Source of the DNA: Macroventuria anomochaeta
Lineage: Eukaryota > Ascomycota > Dothideomycetes > Pleosporales > Didymellaceae
Assembly: GCF_010093625.1 (NCBI RefSeq)
Contig: NW_022985372.1
Location: 98,117-162,116 of the forward strand
Reading direction: 5' to 3'
Length of the DNA stretch: 64,000 bases
Within the stretch, counting starts at the first letter, position 1. Each line of letters begins with the position of its first letter. The notes beneath the pieces are model-generated. The model had not been told where the DNA came from and did no database searches. It was given only the letters and a program-made list of their open reading frames with translations. Below are positions 12,923-25,297 of the stretch, piece after piece. Made by a program: the position numbers and the translations under genes.

Positions 12923-13369
12923 GTTGAAACGTAGGTGCAATTGGAAGTGCACTATTCAAGTCGACGATTACGGACTCACAGCCAGACACAGAAGTGGGCA
13001 TCTACACTTCATATACCGAGACATGGGCTTGGTATTTACCTCGTTGGGTCACGGAGCGCGTCCCGCCGTAACCGTCTCTACGCGTCGACGTGACCCTTGC
13101 AGACACGAGTAGCACATGTAAGCCGATCCTTAAGGCTCAATTGCATTCAGGTGGGTGAATCACCATTTCTCCGCGTCCTCAGTGGCTGGTCAAACCACGG
13201 CCCCGCTCTCAATCATAGTTACTCGAGGCTATGCTTGCGAGGTCACAAGCTGTACTCTGTTACTGCTGTGGGGCTCACGATGTTGAAGGCGGTCAGTGGA
13301 GCCGCGGCCCGTCGTATCAGCCTGCCTTTATCCAGCACAACAGAGCTTCGTTTGGCGTTGCTCAGTGGA

Positions 13370-13383
13370 GTGGGGTGGCGGGG
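13370..13383 (+). promoter_or_regulatory. CreA/Mig1-like GC boxes
   Basis: GTGGGG (13370-13375) and GCGGGG (13378-13383) both match the SYGGRG consensus of the fungal carbon-catabolite repressor CreA. They lie between the GH1 beta-glucosidase and the DUF1479 gene. Such short sites also arise by chance; the pair so close together is the only reason to note it. Confidence 0.3.
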
Positions 13384-13683
13384 TACGGGGCGAAATAACG
13401 CGAGGTTCATCTTCTCCGACATCTCAAGCTTCGTCGTGGAGTCACAAAGCTGCACTCCTCTTCCTCTCATTCGCGATTGTCGGAACGGGATGACGATGCA
13501 TGTTCGAGCCTGGCGGAACGATTGCTTTGGGGGTGGTGACGATTAAGCGAAGATCAGCCGAGGAAAGCGCTTTCCCTCATTGAGAATGGCATCCGGAAGC
13601 TCACCTCTTCCCCATATCATCAGAGCTCCGATTCTCTGTCGGAACCACATCTCGTCCTGAGGAAGTAGCAACGCAGCAGAGGG

Positions 13684-13690
13684 TATATAA
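13684..13690 (+). promoter_or_regulatory. TATA box of the DUF1479 gene
   Basis: TATATAA stands 84 bp upstream of the inferred start at 13774, a normal distance in fungi with a short leader. Confidence 0.65.
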
Positions 13691-13773
13691 TGGGCGCGGT
13701 GTTAGAAGAGAGAAGGCCATCCTGAAGCATCCATTGCACACCGAAAACGACTACCGAATCGCATCCGCCCGTC

Positions 13774-15344
13774 ATGCTTTCCACGCTTCGAACCGTCCGA
13801 ACACCGACCAAACGATTTGCGACACAACTGCGCACTGCAGCAACACAGGCGCAAAAGCGCACAGGCGACATTTCCGATGCATTCGCATCTCTTTCCGGGC
13901 AGGAGTTCAAACCATTAACGCCTGAATATGCAGACCTCAAAGGTCGTCTGATCAAAGGTCGCGAAAACGAAGTACGAGAGTCTTGGGAGCGCTTACTCCG
14001 GGAACTGCGGGAAGAGATCCCGCTCATCGTCGAACTTGGGTCCAAGGTGATTCCTGAGATCGACTTCAAGGACATCGACAATGCGCCGGAGACGTTTAAC
14101 AGCAAGTTGAGGAAGCGAGGAGTTGCCGTCGTCAGAGGTGTGGTCTCTGAGGCAGAGGCGCTGCAATGGAAGGAGGATCTGCGCGAGTACATTCGCCGGA
14201 ACCCTCAAACCAAAGGTGAGAACCTCAACATGATACCGAAGTAGGCGGTGTTGACAGTGCCGCAGCATTCCCTGCCGACAACCCTCAAGTCTTCGAGCTG
14301 TACTGGTCGCGCATTCAACTCCTCGCACGTGGGCATCCGAACATGCTCAAGACCCAAAAGTTTTTGATGTCATACTGGCACAGCATAAACCCGCACATTC
14401 CAATCTCGACACAGCATCCAATCAGCTACGCCGATCGCCTGCGGATGCGCCTGCCTGGCGATGCCAAATTCGCCCTAGGACCACATGTGGATGGTGGTAG
14501 TGTTGAACGTTGGGACGAGAAGGGCTACGGCCTAGGCAAAGTCTACGACTCGGTCTGGAAAGGACGATGGGAAGACTTTGACCCTTGGGAGGCGAGCTGT
14601 CGTCTGCCTGTCAAGTCTGATCTTCATCGGGGCGTAGGAGCTTGCAGCGCATTTCGCATGTTCCAGGGTTGGCTGTCATTAAGCACTTGCAGTGCTTTTG
14701 AGGGCACTCTGCTTGTCAATCCACTACTGGCGAAAGCAACAGCGTATTACCTCCTTCGCCCCTTCTTCTCGCCAAAGCGCGGCGTCGACCAAGGTGCGCA
14801 GACAGCGTCTGAAGCCGTCACCAAGTCGACCGACTTCCTCGCCTCGGACAACTGGGAGATGGACTCCACACCTACGTCTTGGGTGCACGGTGCAACTCCT
14901 GGTCATGGGCAAGAGTTGTCACACCTGCTTCACCCTCACCTCGACTTGCAAAAGTCGATGATCCACATGCCCACAGTCAAGCCCGGCGACTATGTTGCAT
15001 GGCACTGCGACACCATACATGCCGTCGATAAGACGCATGCAGGCAAGAAAGACTCGAGCGTGCTGTACATCCCAGCTTGCCCAATGACAGAAGACAATGC
15101 GAACTATCTCGTGCGGCAGCGTGAGAACTTCGTGAATGGCACTCCCAGCCCAGACTTTGGTGGAGGCATTGGTGAGAGCGAACACGTTGGGCGCGTCAAG
15201 GCTGACGACATGCAGCAGTTGGTCGGTGAAGAAGGATGCAGAGCAATGGGCCTGGAACCCTGGGACAGTGATGCTGCCGGTTTGATTCCCGGACAGAGGG
15301 TGATTCTGGACAGGGCGAACAAGATCCTCGGGTTTTATGATTAA
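13774..15344 (+). CDS. DUF1479 (YbiU-like) putative 2OG-Fe(II) dioxygenase
   Basis: A member of the DUF1479 family, structurally a 2OG/Fe(II) oxygenase of unknown substrate. Exons 13774-14215 and 14266-15344 give 506 aa; the 50-bp intron joins NPQTK to AFPADNPQVFELYWS in frame. Likely iron ligands are H221 and D223 (GPHVDGGSVERW) and H399 (CDTIHAVDKTH), within the usual double-stranded beta-helix core. The N-terminus (MLSTLRTVRTPTKRFATQL) is Arg/Ser/Thr-rich and lacks acids, so mitochondrial import is possible. A TATA box lies 84 bp upstream. The gene is divergent from the GH1 gene. Substrate and pathway cannot be told from the sequence. Confidence 0.9.
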
Positions 15345-15678
15345 ATCTTGAGCTGTAGTATACAAATGCAAGTTAGGATGCCCGTGCGATGACGATGTTT
15401 TTTGCAATTGTATCGTGTTCCTTTCATTCGCACCTGCATTCACATCCAGGATGGTGCTGACAAGCTCGCGTGGCAGTGTGGCGCTGCCTACAGGCTCAGC
15501 CTCGTGCCTCGCCGCCGACCTGCCAGCTTGCCATTTACCGGGCGCTCCCCAACATTCTCAAGCTCGCCCGCCGTTATCTTGTTGGCTCGGTTTTGTCGTC
15601 ATTAAAAAGCTGCCCCCTGCTTGTTTTGGACACGTGCCTGTATCCTTGCTGCGCACGAAGCGCTTACACAGCGAGCAC
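15345..15678. other. Intergenic, nothing distinct seen
   Basis: This 334-bp stretch follows the DUF1479 gene. An open frame on the plus strand runs from it into the HET pseudogene but shows no family resemblance before the Met at 15679. Confidence 0.5.
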
Positions 15679-17349
15679 ATGGACTTCCTGACGACACGGA
15701 CTTTCCAACACGAGCTGCTATACCACAACAAACCCTCCATCCGCTTGGTTAAAACTCTACCTTCGTTGTCACGGGGTGGACACATCCAATGTAACATCTC
15801 AGATTATACAACCGAAGCCACCTACGAGTGTTTATCATACAGATGGGGTGATCCCACGCCACAGAAGATCATCTTAATGAAAGGCCAATAATTTGAAATT
15901 CGGCAGAATCTGTTCGACTTCTTCACTATGGAGCGCGATGGGGACAACAAGGTCTGATCGCTTTCTCTAGATTGATACTTTGTGCATCGATCAAAGCAAC
16001 ATTCAAGAACGGAATCGTCAAGTTGCGCAAATGGGTGAGATCTTCTCTGATGCTACGGAAGTCATCGTATGGCTAGGCAGATTACTCAACTGCATAGCCT
16101 TATTGAGGCTCACAAAGATGATTGGGAGGAAGACGCTCGCTCTCTTGGGTGGACCCCGACATACCAGAGCAGCGAATCAAGCCCTTTACTCTATCATATG
16201 TGGCATGTATACCACAAAAGGTGCCGTTACTAGCTTGAGCCCATGTATGATACTCAAGAATTGTATGAGAAGCGACGAGCCATCGACGACGAGCTATACA
16301 GTGACGAATATTGGAGCCGTGCGTGGATTACGCAACAAAATTTTCTCGCCAAAAATGCTGTGATAGTAATGAATGATTGGAACGTCAACATTGAAGAGTG
16401 TATAAGTATCCTCTCATCTGCCAAAAAGTCCGAGGTTCCTAGAAACAAGGTAGCCAAGAGATTTAATAATTTTCTGGGAAATCGATGTCTGATCACGCCT
16501 AGGAGCCAGTACGGATCCAGCGTGAAAAGCCGAGGCTTTATGAAGCTGTATCAGCGATTTTCCGAGAAGAAAGCCTCTATTCCTCGCGACCGAATATAGT
16601 CACTTCTGTCTCTATATCGCGATGGCCACAGGATACAGGTTGACTACGCCCAGCCCGATAACGAATTGATTTGTCAGATCGTTGACCAGGACGTGGAGAA
16701 TGTCGGCCTATGCTCCATTGTAAACTTAGCTGTTGGCTTACTGCCTCAATCGAACCCTCTAGGGGCAGGCTTCCTCGAGATTGATGTCCATATACACCAG
16801 CTACATTGGGGATCCAGACTGACTTACCGCGCACAGCCTCCAGCAGGGCATGTCAGGCAAGTCATCAATTACCGCCGTTCAGTGGGAGCGAAGTTCTATT
16901 CGAGTAATCCTCTGAATGCGTCTATTCTAGAAAGATCATTTTGTGGCTTCTGGAGTACGATATGGCACCTGCTCCAAGGAGAGCTCGTTTTAGTGGAATC
17001 TCCAAGCGACATACAAGTGGGTGGCTTGGGGTTTCTGGGACAAGGTGCCTCGACTACTATCAAGTGCAAGAACCTTTTTCTGGTAGACTCGTTTCTAAGA
17101 TCTCACATGCAACGCTCGGAAGTGAATTGCTTGTACATTCAGGGGTACAGTATCAAGCAGCTGACCGAGGAACGCGGACGCCACGTCATACGTATGCCAC
17201 TCAGCCTGATCTGGGAGACATTGAAAAGTCTCAAATCCCATGACACATGCAAATCACCCCTCAGTCATACCCGGGAGTGGAAATATCGGAGGATTCGAGT
17301 GGATCTTGGACCATTGAACGTGTATATGGATCGAACCAAACACACATAG
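15679..17349 (+). pseudogene. HET-domain gene, broken
   Basis: Decayed heterokaryon-incompatibility (HET) gene. Successive HET pieces appear in the right order but in changing frames: SIRLVKTLPS then ATYECLSYRWGD, FEIRQNLFDFF, IDTLCIDQSNIQERNRQ, ATEVIVWLG, YWSRAWITQQ, and SLLSLYRDG. Breaks seen: an in-frame TAA at 15889-15891 before FEIRQN, a frameshift between about 15930 and 15965, a TAG at 15968-15970 where the family has Trp (xWIDTLCID), a frameshift between about 16080 and 16243, and a TAG at 16597-16599 where the family usually has Tyr. The last open piece ends at 17349. The Trp-to-stop change and the first TAA could each be a C:G to T:A change, as RIP makes, but ordinary decay fits too. 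It sits 2 kb from the intact kinase-HET gene. Confidence 0.85.
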
Positions 17350-17706
17350 TGCGCTCAATCACGTAAATATAAATGACCGCATAAACCGCGTCCTTACAGC
17401 TGTAAGAACCTGCAGGTCGGACACCAAAGACTATGGTCACTGAGTAATTCTCCACACACATCTGCACAGAAAGTACCTGCTTCCATCTCTTTTCTCCGGA
17501 GCTATGTCACTGCCGGGCTAGACCTCGTTTCTATGCTGTGCTCGGACCTGATTCTGTGTATCCTTATGCCAGTCATGAATATCTCGGCGCTCATTCACGT
17601 CACTGTCCCATTCTGGACCATCGAACAATGACCACACCCACGGCACTCAGAAGGAAATGCCTACTTGCAAAGGTATTGCTATCTTCACGTTTGGCCATCG
17701 GCAATA
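17350..17706. other. Intergenic, nothing distinct seen
   Basis: This 357-bp stretch lies between the 3' ends of two convergent pseudogenes. No feature was recognised. Confidence 0.5.
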
Positions 17707-18406
17707 CTATACCAACCCATGCCATCCAGCAATGACCACACTTGAGGCATAGGAAAGGCCCACGTGCACAGAGGAGACCTTATCTTTGGGAGGCTTCGGT
17801 TCTGGTTTATTGTCACCGGTTTCATTATCCCCGCAATCGCTCTCAGCATATTTCTGTAGTGGTTTGCTTAGGTCGAGATCGCCGAATCCGTCTTCTTCGT
17901 TGCTTTCATCTGGATCTTGATGGCGTTCATACTTCCTGGACACAAGTGTCACGGACAGGATCTCAGAGCTATCATGCTCATCTGGCGGTAAGGGGTGTTG
18001 GTTGACTGCCCAATCTACGTCATATCCATCGACCACTAAGCACGCGTCATGGCGTGCTGTGCCATAAGAGCGTGACGAGTCTTCATCAACCCATCTTCGA
18101 AAGCGCCTGAGCAAATGCACTAGCTCTCATTGCATGCAGATGAAAGAAATGAGGTCAAACTTACTTTCGAACTTTCTCCTTGCTGGCATCCTCTGAGCTC
18201 GGATATTGCTGCACAGACTAGTCGAGGCGCGGGTAGAGATCGCCAATGCCGCGCTCTTCGAGTTGCCACCGTGTACGTGCATCAAGATACTCCATGTATT
18301 TGTTCCAATCCGCGTCGTTCTGGTAAGTGCAACGATACACCGAGAACCCGAATTTTGCGTCGGGATAGCTCAAAATTTTCTTACGGAGGTGCTCATATTC
18401 GCTTAT
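17707..18406 (-). pseudogene. Fungus-specific family (YRCTY proteins), broken
   Basis: Resembles a family of uncharacterised ascomycete proteins that open with a phrase like FGFxVYRCTYxxDxxW. Reading inferred: exon 18406-18165 (EYEHLRKKILSYPDAKFGFS, then VYRCTYQNDADWNKYMEYLD), intron 18164-18107, exon 18106-17707 (RFRRWVDED...CLVVDGYDVDWAV and an acidic, Lys/Pro-rich tail). Two lesions are visible. The codon after YPRLD is TAG where family members usually have Trp, and no ATG opens the frame: ATA stands at 18406 where a start would be expected. Both could be G-to-A changes. An upstream first exon could supply a start instead, so the second lesion is less sure. Function of the family is unknown to me. 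Confidence 0.6.
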
Positions 18407-19438
18407 GCTTGATGTTTAGCGTAATTGGAGTGCCGTTGGATTCGCGAAATGATAAGGTGAAGTAGTTTGCTTCAAAAAGATGTGCGATGCCTCTAAGGTC
18501 TGCGACTTCGGTTGTTGCAACGCAACGCGTTCTTTAAAATGTGTATGTGCATCTAGGGCGAGGCGTAAAGAATCTAGAGAATGCATCTTGAAGATGTCGG
18601 ATGACGGCGCAGGCGGCGCGGGTTTGACGAGGAAACGTGCATGAACTACTCTCACTGCGCAATGACAAGTTGATGTCCGTACTTGCCTTTTGAGGTGCAA
18701 GTCAGGTGTGGAGAAGCGGAGTCGCAATGAACATCTTGTGGAAGGTTATGTCTACTCGTCAGGGTACGCATGTTGAAATCGACAATTCGACTGTTACTCG
18801 GAGATAGACGTTTGATCTGCGTGCACCCGTTTCGCTTATAGACACAGCCACTTCGACCCCACTCTGAGTGGCTGTACCTTCTCCAGCTTGTGAAGATTGC
18901 GGCCGCCTTTGTGGAGAGAAAAAGGGCGGTATACCAGATTAGGGCTTACGCTGTTTTAAGAACGTTAATTTCCATCGTGATCTGAAAGTCTGTATCCGCA
19001 CTCTGTCAACCGTTAAGCGGGTATCACTTTAAAAAATGAAAGCTATCACGAAGATGAGAGCACCTGTCGTGAACGCCTCCAGAGTCCCAGGTCCTTAAAG
19101 CTCTGGAAGCGTTCTGAAGTTCCTAAGGCTGTTTTCGCGACTCTGTATTTTTACACGCTCGGCTTGCAAACCCTCACTAAAAGTCTGACGGGAGGCCTGA
19201 ACAGCTGAACCCTGATGCACGATCAACTATCATCCGCCCTTCAAATTAACGCAGAAGGGCTACTATGACTCCGCGTACCAGTACACCTTGACCGGTTCGT
19301 AGCGCCCTCGAGTTTAATACCAGCAAGCCGGCCTCAGGCCTGACTCACTTTCCATCATACCCCAAACAAACCTCCTTCGTGACCTTGCTGACCAACTCTA
19401 CCACAACGCCCTTCCCTATACACGAACATACCCAAGCA
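18407..19438. other. Intergenic, promoter side of the kinase-HET gene
   Basis: About 1 kb without a recognisable gene. Short open frames occur but none looks like protein. The frame of the next gene is open upstream of its ATG to 19379, with no ATG in that part. Confidence 0.5.
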
Positions 19439-22400
19439 ATGGAGGGCGCTGGATTCGCTTTTGAAACAGCGGGCATGGACTTCAATAATGTGTTTGCGAT
19501 GATGCCGCAGGAGCAGCAATCGTTCGCGAAGCCCAACGAGGATAACACCTTTGGCTTCTTTGGTGATGAGGGCATCGACACGGCCGCATCTTTCATTAAT
19601 CCGACCGTTTTATCGACACCCTCTCAGGATATGAGCTACATGCCCAAGAACCTTGTAGGTGCCACAGCACGATTCTGGGTAAGCTGGATGTGCTGACTAC
19701 TTCCAGGCTATGGATAACACTATGAGCAACGCGATGTGGAATAGCCATCTCACACCGGAATCACTTATCCTGAACTCCTTCCCAGCAACCCCCACACAAC
19801 CGTTTGAAACGTACCAGCCAAACCTCGGTACTTCGTTGGGCAAGAGGCCGCGTCAAGCTGATGTTGAAGACTTCATCCAGTCTAAGCGCCACGAATCGAC
19901 GGGAGACTACACATTGTCTTCATTTTCATCGGCTTCCTCGCAGATGGAGGTGATCCAAGGCCTTTCAGATGAGGCTGCTGATTTTTGCACAACATGGTTC
20001 AACAAGTACGCCGTGTTGCCAAGCGACCAACATATTGAGTCGCTCAGTCAGCTCACTGGAGAGTCATCAGATGCCATCCGGCAATGGTTTGGTCGGTTAC
20101 TGAAGCAGGGTATGGGGGGTCACGACTCAGCGTACAAATCGCAAACCGACATGATGCCGCAGCCAACTTTGTGCTGGTCTGACCCTTATACAACAGATCT
20201 GGTGCCACAACAGCCAATGCACCAGCAACTACCCACCCCGCAGCTTACACAGGAGAACACTGCGACTCCAGAAAGATGGTCCAGCAACGACACAACAATA
20301 GTTGGTCAGCCAGCTTCGACTCTGCGTGGTGGGAAGAAGCGTTGTATGCCTACTAAGGACCAAGGCTTGCTGGCCAGAGATCCGAACAAGATCTACCAAT
20401 GCACACGGAAATGCGGCAAACGTTATGGTCGCAAGTGTGACTGGAAGAGGAATGAGGAAGAGGGTTACCCATGCAAATCATGGGTTTGCAGCCTGTGCAC
20501 AAGCGAAGGCGTTGAGAATGTGCGCCCCTGCTTCAGAAAGTACCACTTTGTGCAGGTAGGCGAAAACGACGATTTATGCACAATCCTATTGGCTAATGTC
20601 CATATAGCATTTCAGGAACATCCATCCTGATGTGAACAGCGATGAGTACGAGCAGTCGAGCATCTTGTGCTCCGAGACCGAGTTCCCAAGGAACTGCGGG
20701 TTCTGCAAGCACAAATTCGACTCGAGGCAGGACCGCATCGACCACCTAGCAGGTATGTAGGAGGGCATAATTTTCTTTGTGAGACCTCCAGGGATGGTTT
20801 TGGCAAGACAAAGCACAGCAAATCTCGGCACGGGAGACATACAGAACACAGCTAATTCCGACTAGATCACTTCAAGCAGGGCAAGTGTATGCTTGACTGG
20901 AACGATGAGAGCAACGACGATGGCGACAACACCGATAACAACGACGACGACGATGACAATGACAAGCCCAGTGGCGACGGCTATGACGGTGCGCCTTCAC
21001 ACCCGCCACCAGAAAGCGATCCTCGTGACGACTTCGGATTCAAGTATTATGGTGGCGGTGACTACGGCGGCGGAGGCAGTGGCAGCGGCAGCAGCCTGCT
21101 GCCTGACAGCTGCTTCCAACTCCAGCTGCCATCGAAACCCGAAAAGGTCGATATCACGAAGCAACTCCAGGGCGGTCAACAACACATTCAACAACGCCCA
21201 TCGTCTACTCCAGAGCTCGACGAGCAGAGTTCCTCGCCTGAGCCCATCTCAACCGAGCAATGCTCAACGCCTGGAAAGCATGCTTCGACTGCGCGAGACG
21301 ACCAGACTTCTTTGGCCGGAGATGCTCTCTCCGGCCGGTTAGTTGGGGGGGCTCAAATCCTCCCGCAACCTCTCGTGGCTCGCGGAGTTTGTCTAAGCAA
21401 AGATGGCGTCGGCCTTATAACAGCTGCTGCGAATAGACAGCCTACGCCGCTGGACTTGCACACTGATCCGGCGGGTCGGAACACCATGAACAGTCCAACT
21501 CAATTGTCAGAGCAACATCGTACAGAGGATCTGTTGAATTCTGCCGTCCTAGTCGCGCCAAACAGTCACACCAAGGCAATCTCATCGGCCGTACTCGACA
21601 CGATACAACACTTTCCACCGCAATCGTTCCTGAGCGTCAGACTACTCGGTGCTGGTGGTTTCAGTACTGTCGACGAAGTACTGCATCGCGCAACGAACTT
21701 ACGACTAGGTCGGAAGACGCTCAAGAACCGCGATAAATCTGCGATCGTGGAGCTTAAGAAGGAAGTGAGCGTTCTGCAGAAGCTCCGCCATCCTCACGTA
21801 ATCCGCCTCCTCGGTGCATACTCCAAGGGCGACAAGATGTCTATCCTCGTATCTCCTGTTGCCGAGACAACACTCGCACTCTGGCTCGAGCAAGCCACCC
21901 TACAACAACCGGCCAACCTTGTCAACGTTATCGGTAAGATGTTTGGCTGTCTCGTGTCATCGATTAGGTACCTCCACGAACAGCGGCCGGTCGTCAAGCA
22001 CATGGACATCAAACCGCAGAACATTCTTGTTGCCCAGAGCGATCAAGAGTTCCCGCATGTAGTACTCTGCGATTTCGGCATCAGCTCCTCGGATGATCTA
22101 TCTGATGGTCAGCACAAGCCACTAACACGCCGTTACGTCGCACCTGAGGTTTTCGAAGGATTCACTCGCAAGCAAGCCGCCGACATTTGGTCTCTTGGAT
22201 GCGTCTTCGCTGAGATGGCATCTGCATCATTCGGCCAATCCAACTCGAAGTGGCTGACCTTCCGCCGCGAGTACAGTGGACGTACAGGCAAGCACTACTG
22301 GCAAGATGTCCCGAGCCTACAAGGCTGGCTCTCAAGCTTCCTGGAGGAAACCGCGATTCCCACCGAGCGACAGGTGGTTGGTACGCTCAAGGACATGCTG

Positions 22401-24305
22401 AATGCAGATCCGAACGAGCGGCCGAGCGCGGCACTTCTCTCCTTAAGCTTCACTCCAGCGCCTTGCTGCCTCGAGTGGCCGAATGACAAGGCTGTCTTCC
22501 CAGCACCAGATCAAGAGCTTGAAGCGGTAGAAATGCTTGTCCGCAAGGAGGGCATCGATTGCTGCGACCACCTTGACAAGACCGCCAACGTAACTGTTGA
22601 TAACAGTCAAGACGTTTTCAAGAATGCCAAGTCTTGGATTGAAGAGTGCTCTCACACTCACGACGTTTGTCGCCAGCTTGCAACCACCGACAAGACCTTG
22701 CCAACACGCCTAGTCGATACACAGCCTGAAGGCATCGACGACAGCATCGTTCGCGTTGTCGACAGCGCCTCAATTGTCCAAGACGCTGAAACCGTCGAAT
22801 ATGCCACTCTCAGCTACGTGTGGGACAAGACAAATGTCACGCTGACAACTGATCAACGCCAGAACGCACAGCTAGGCCTGCAACGCCAGACGTTACCCAA
22901 GCCACTCGAGTCTGGTATCCAAGCTGCACAGAACCTCGGCTACCGGTACATCTGGATCGACTCGCTCTGCATTCTTCAGGACTCTGAGGATGACAAGCGA
23001 AGCGAGTGTGCTAAGATGGCATCAGTATTCCGCGATGCTGCACTGACAATCGTACTCGACCAGATCGACGAGCTCCGTTCCGAGAAGCCTACAATTATCG
23101 AGATGACACCTGGCACCGCCCTGCCAAACGCAAATGGGAACGCCTACAAGACTGTCGATCGACCATCAGCGTCCGCAACCCTACCTGCACGCGACTTTGT
23201 CGCACCCGGCTTCGGCTGGGATACTCGCGCCTGGGCACTCCAAGACCGCCTACTCAGCCGCCGCCTCTTGCACCTTTGCGAGAAACAGTTGTATTGGGAT
23301 TGCGCATCACTAAAGGCATCCGATACCTTCCCGCGCGGTCTATCGTCCCTTGTATGGGAGAAGGCGCATAGCAAGTCTCGCCACGATCGCCCTCAGCGCG
23401 GCAAGTCCGGATCGCAATCGATCATTGTCAAGAACACGTGTGACAAGCAGACACCCCTCGAACCTACACGCCTCCGCAACTGCCAGTGGATCCATAAAGA
23501 GGGCAATGACAATGGCGACAGCATGGACGTTGCGCACACGACAATGCAGCCAGGAGAAGCCAAGGCACCTCTGAGCTCCAAGGGCGTTTTAGCACCCGAG
23601 TATGCACGCAAGAACTCATCTGTCAGTACTGCACCTAGTACCAAGAGTGCTGTTGGTGCTGCACCTAGCACGAACGCCTCAGTTGGGTCTTTCAGTGCTT
23701 CTGGTCCATGGACCGGCACAACCACCGTTGCGAACGATGATCGAACCTCGTCAGACAGGTCGACCAGCCCGTACCTCAAAGGCCTATTCGGACTTTCGTC
23801 GATGTCCGATTGCCAAACCTGGACCGCCGACTTTGGTGGTGCCTACAGGCGGGGCAACCTTACTCGACACGTGCGATCCAAGCACCCACGCGTGGGTGAT
23901 CAGCACACGCATCCTACTGGTGCGCATCCCGTACTCAGCAAAGTCTACCGCGGCTCAGAGAGCAGTCGTGTCGACCTGGAGAGGCACAGTCAGCATTTTC
24001 ACTTCACAGGCCCAAAGTTGAGGAAGCACAACCGCCATGTCGTCGAGCAAGCTAAGCCCGAGCACCCCGTCACGAGTACTGGTGGCACCACCAGCACCCA
24101 GCGCGACTTGTCTCAGACCATCGACGTCCTTCCTGCAGGAGACGCTGCCAACGTCTCTCTGACTGAACACCCTCTGTGTGACAGTCTTGCAAATACGCGG
24201 GCACATCAACTTGAGTCGGGAAGACGTTCGCACCCGTGTCCATCGGGAATAGAGGGCGTGGTGCATGATGGGATTTTCGCGGAGGAGTATGGGACTAAGG
24301 TGTAA
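19439..24305 (+). CDS. Homeodomain-like/zinc-finger - protein kinase - HET fusion protein
   Basis: Four exons are inferred, 19439-19654, 19707-20555, 20608-20752 and 20866-24305, giving 1549 aa. Order of parts: Gln/Ser/Thr-rich start; homeodomain-like helix set at about 161-207 (DAIRQWFGRLLKQ); Cys-rich zinc-binding segment at about 304-355 (CTRKCGKRYGRKCDWKRNEE); a C2H2-like CGFCKHKF with two His at about 385-410; an acidic Asp/Asn run and a Gly/Ser run; a kinase domain at about 663-931; a HET domain at about 1049-1216; a Ser/Thr-rich linker; degenerate C2H2-like motifs near 1386-1410. Kinase motifs are present: Gly-rich loop GAGGFSTV, probable Lys687, HMDIKPQN with D784, DFG at 806-808, APE at 829-831. 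HET motifs: YATLSYVW, IWIDSLCILQD, WDTRAWALQDR. The HET phrase has WD where WG is usual. The fusion suggests sensing, signalling and a death or incompatibility output in one chain; that is inference. The start is the first ATG in frame. Confidence 0.85.
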
Positions 24306-25297
24306 ATTGTGAAATCGTAGTCACGACTAACTCAGATACACTGGGACTTTGATTGTTCTTATTTTTCGATAGCGCAGATACATGGATGAATCTGACTCTT
24401 GCTTTCTCATCATTGGCGTTGAACCTCGCAATTGCTTCATGCTTTCCTCATTGCCATGCCTTTCCACTCACACAGCGAGGACCAACCTCTATGTCCGACT
24501 CCCTTAGGCAAGACTCCTCAGTGGCATACCTGAGTAGCCAGAAGCCCAACGGGTACCTCTGTGGGTCTCCCGGCTGAGGCGCTCAATTTGCCAGAACTGC
24601 TCACTGGCAATTTTACGTCCTCGCCAGCCATGGTCATCTTTGCCTTCCAGCCCACATATCGCTCTACCAAGCTTGTCCGTCATCGTGGTCCCCACACTTA
24701 CAACACTTGCCAGACACAGTGCTTTGACATCGTCCGGCTTTCGTCCTGCCGTACCAAGCTTGCACACCATCACTTTCACAATCCCACAACTCTTCGAGTA
24801 TCCTGAAGACCTCCGTTCTCCGTCTCGCACACGGCTCCGCATTCGACAGGCTTATAAACTACTATCTTGACAGTCCTCAACTGTTGGGAAGCTCCCGTGG
24901 ACTCCAGCGTCTTGCTTGACAGTGCCGGTGCGCTGGGGTTTGGATTTTGCGGTTATCCCAATGGGAGGAATGGCACGGATACTGGCTGTTCGGATTCTGA
25001 ATTTGGGTTCTGGTTGTTGGGGAGCGGGGGAAGTATGGGTGTGTGTAGGGGCGCGGTTTCAGTTCGGGAGGGTGGGTGATATTGTGAAGTATGTGAAATT
25101 GGCACAGTCTGTTTACATGACTGCTTCTCTCATTCGCCAGCTATTCGGCGAGCTATTCAGCGGATGCTTGATCATAAAAGCCCCATGACAGAAAGCTGAC
25201 GAACAGGAACACAGGATCGTGTCACATCCCGTTGATATTATCCAAAGATTCTCAGCATGGGATGATATGCTGAGAAGCGTACCCGCACTGCTCCTCT
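24306..25297. other. Intergenic between convergent genes
   Basis: This 992-bp stretch separates the ends of the kinase-HET gene (+) and RRP7 (-). No coding sequence or repeat was recognised. Confidence 0.5.

Larger units (their letters stand above)
12923..13773. other. Divergent promoter region of GH1 and DUF1479 genes
   Basis: This 851-bp region lies between two genes transcribed away from each other, so it should hold both promoters. It contains CreA-like GC boxes near 13370-13383 and a TATA box near 13684. No coding sequence was found in it. Confidence 0.6.

Noticed and set aside
20893..21342. 149-codon frame inside the kinase-HET gene
   Set aside because: Thr/Met repeats come from reading the Asp/Asn codon run in the +1 frame; not a separate gene.
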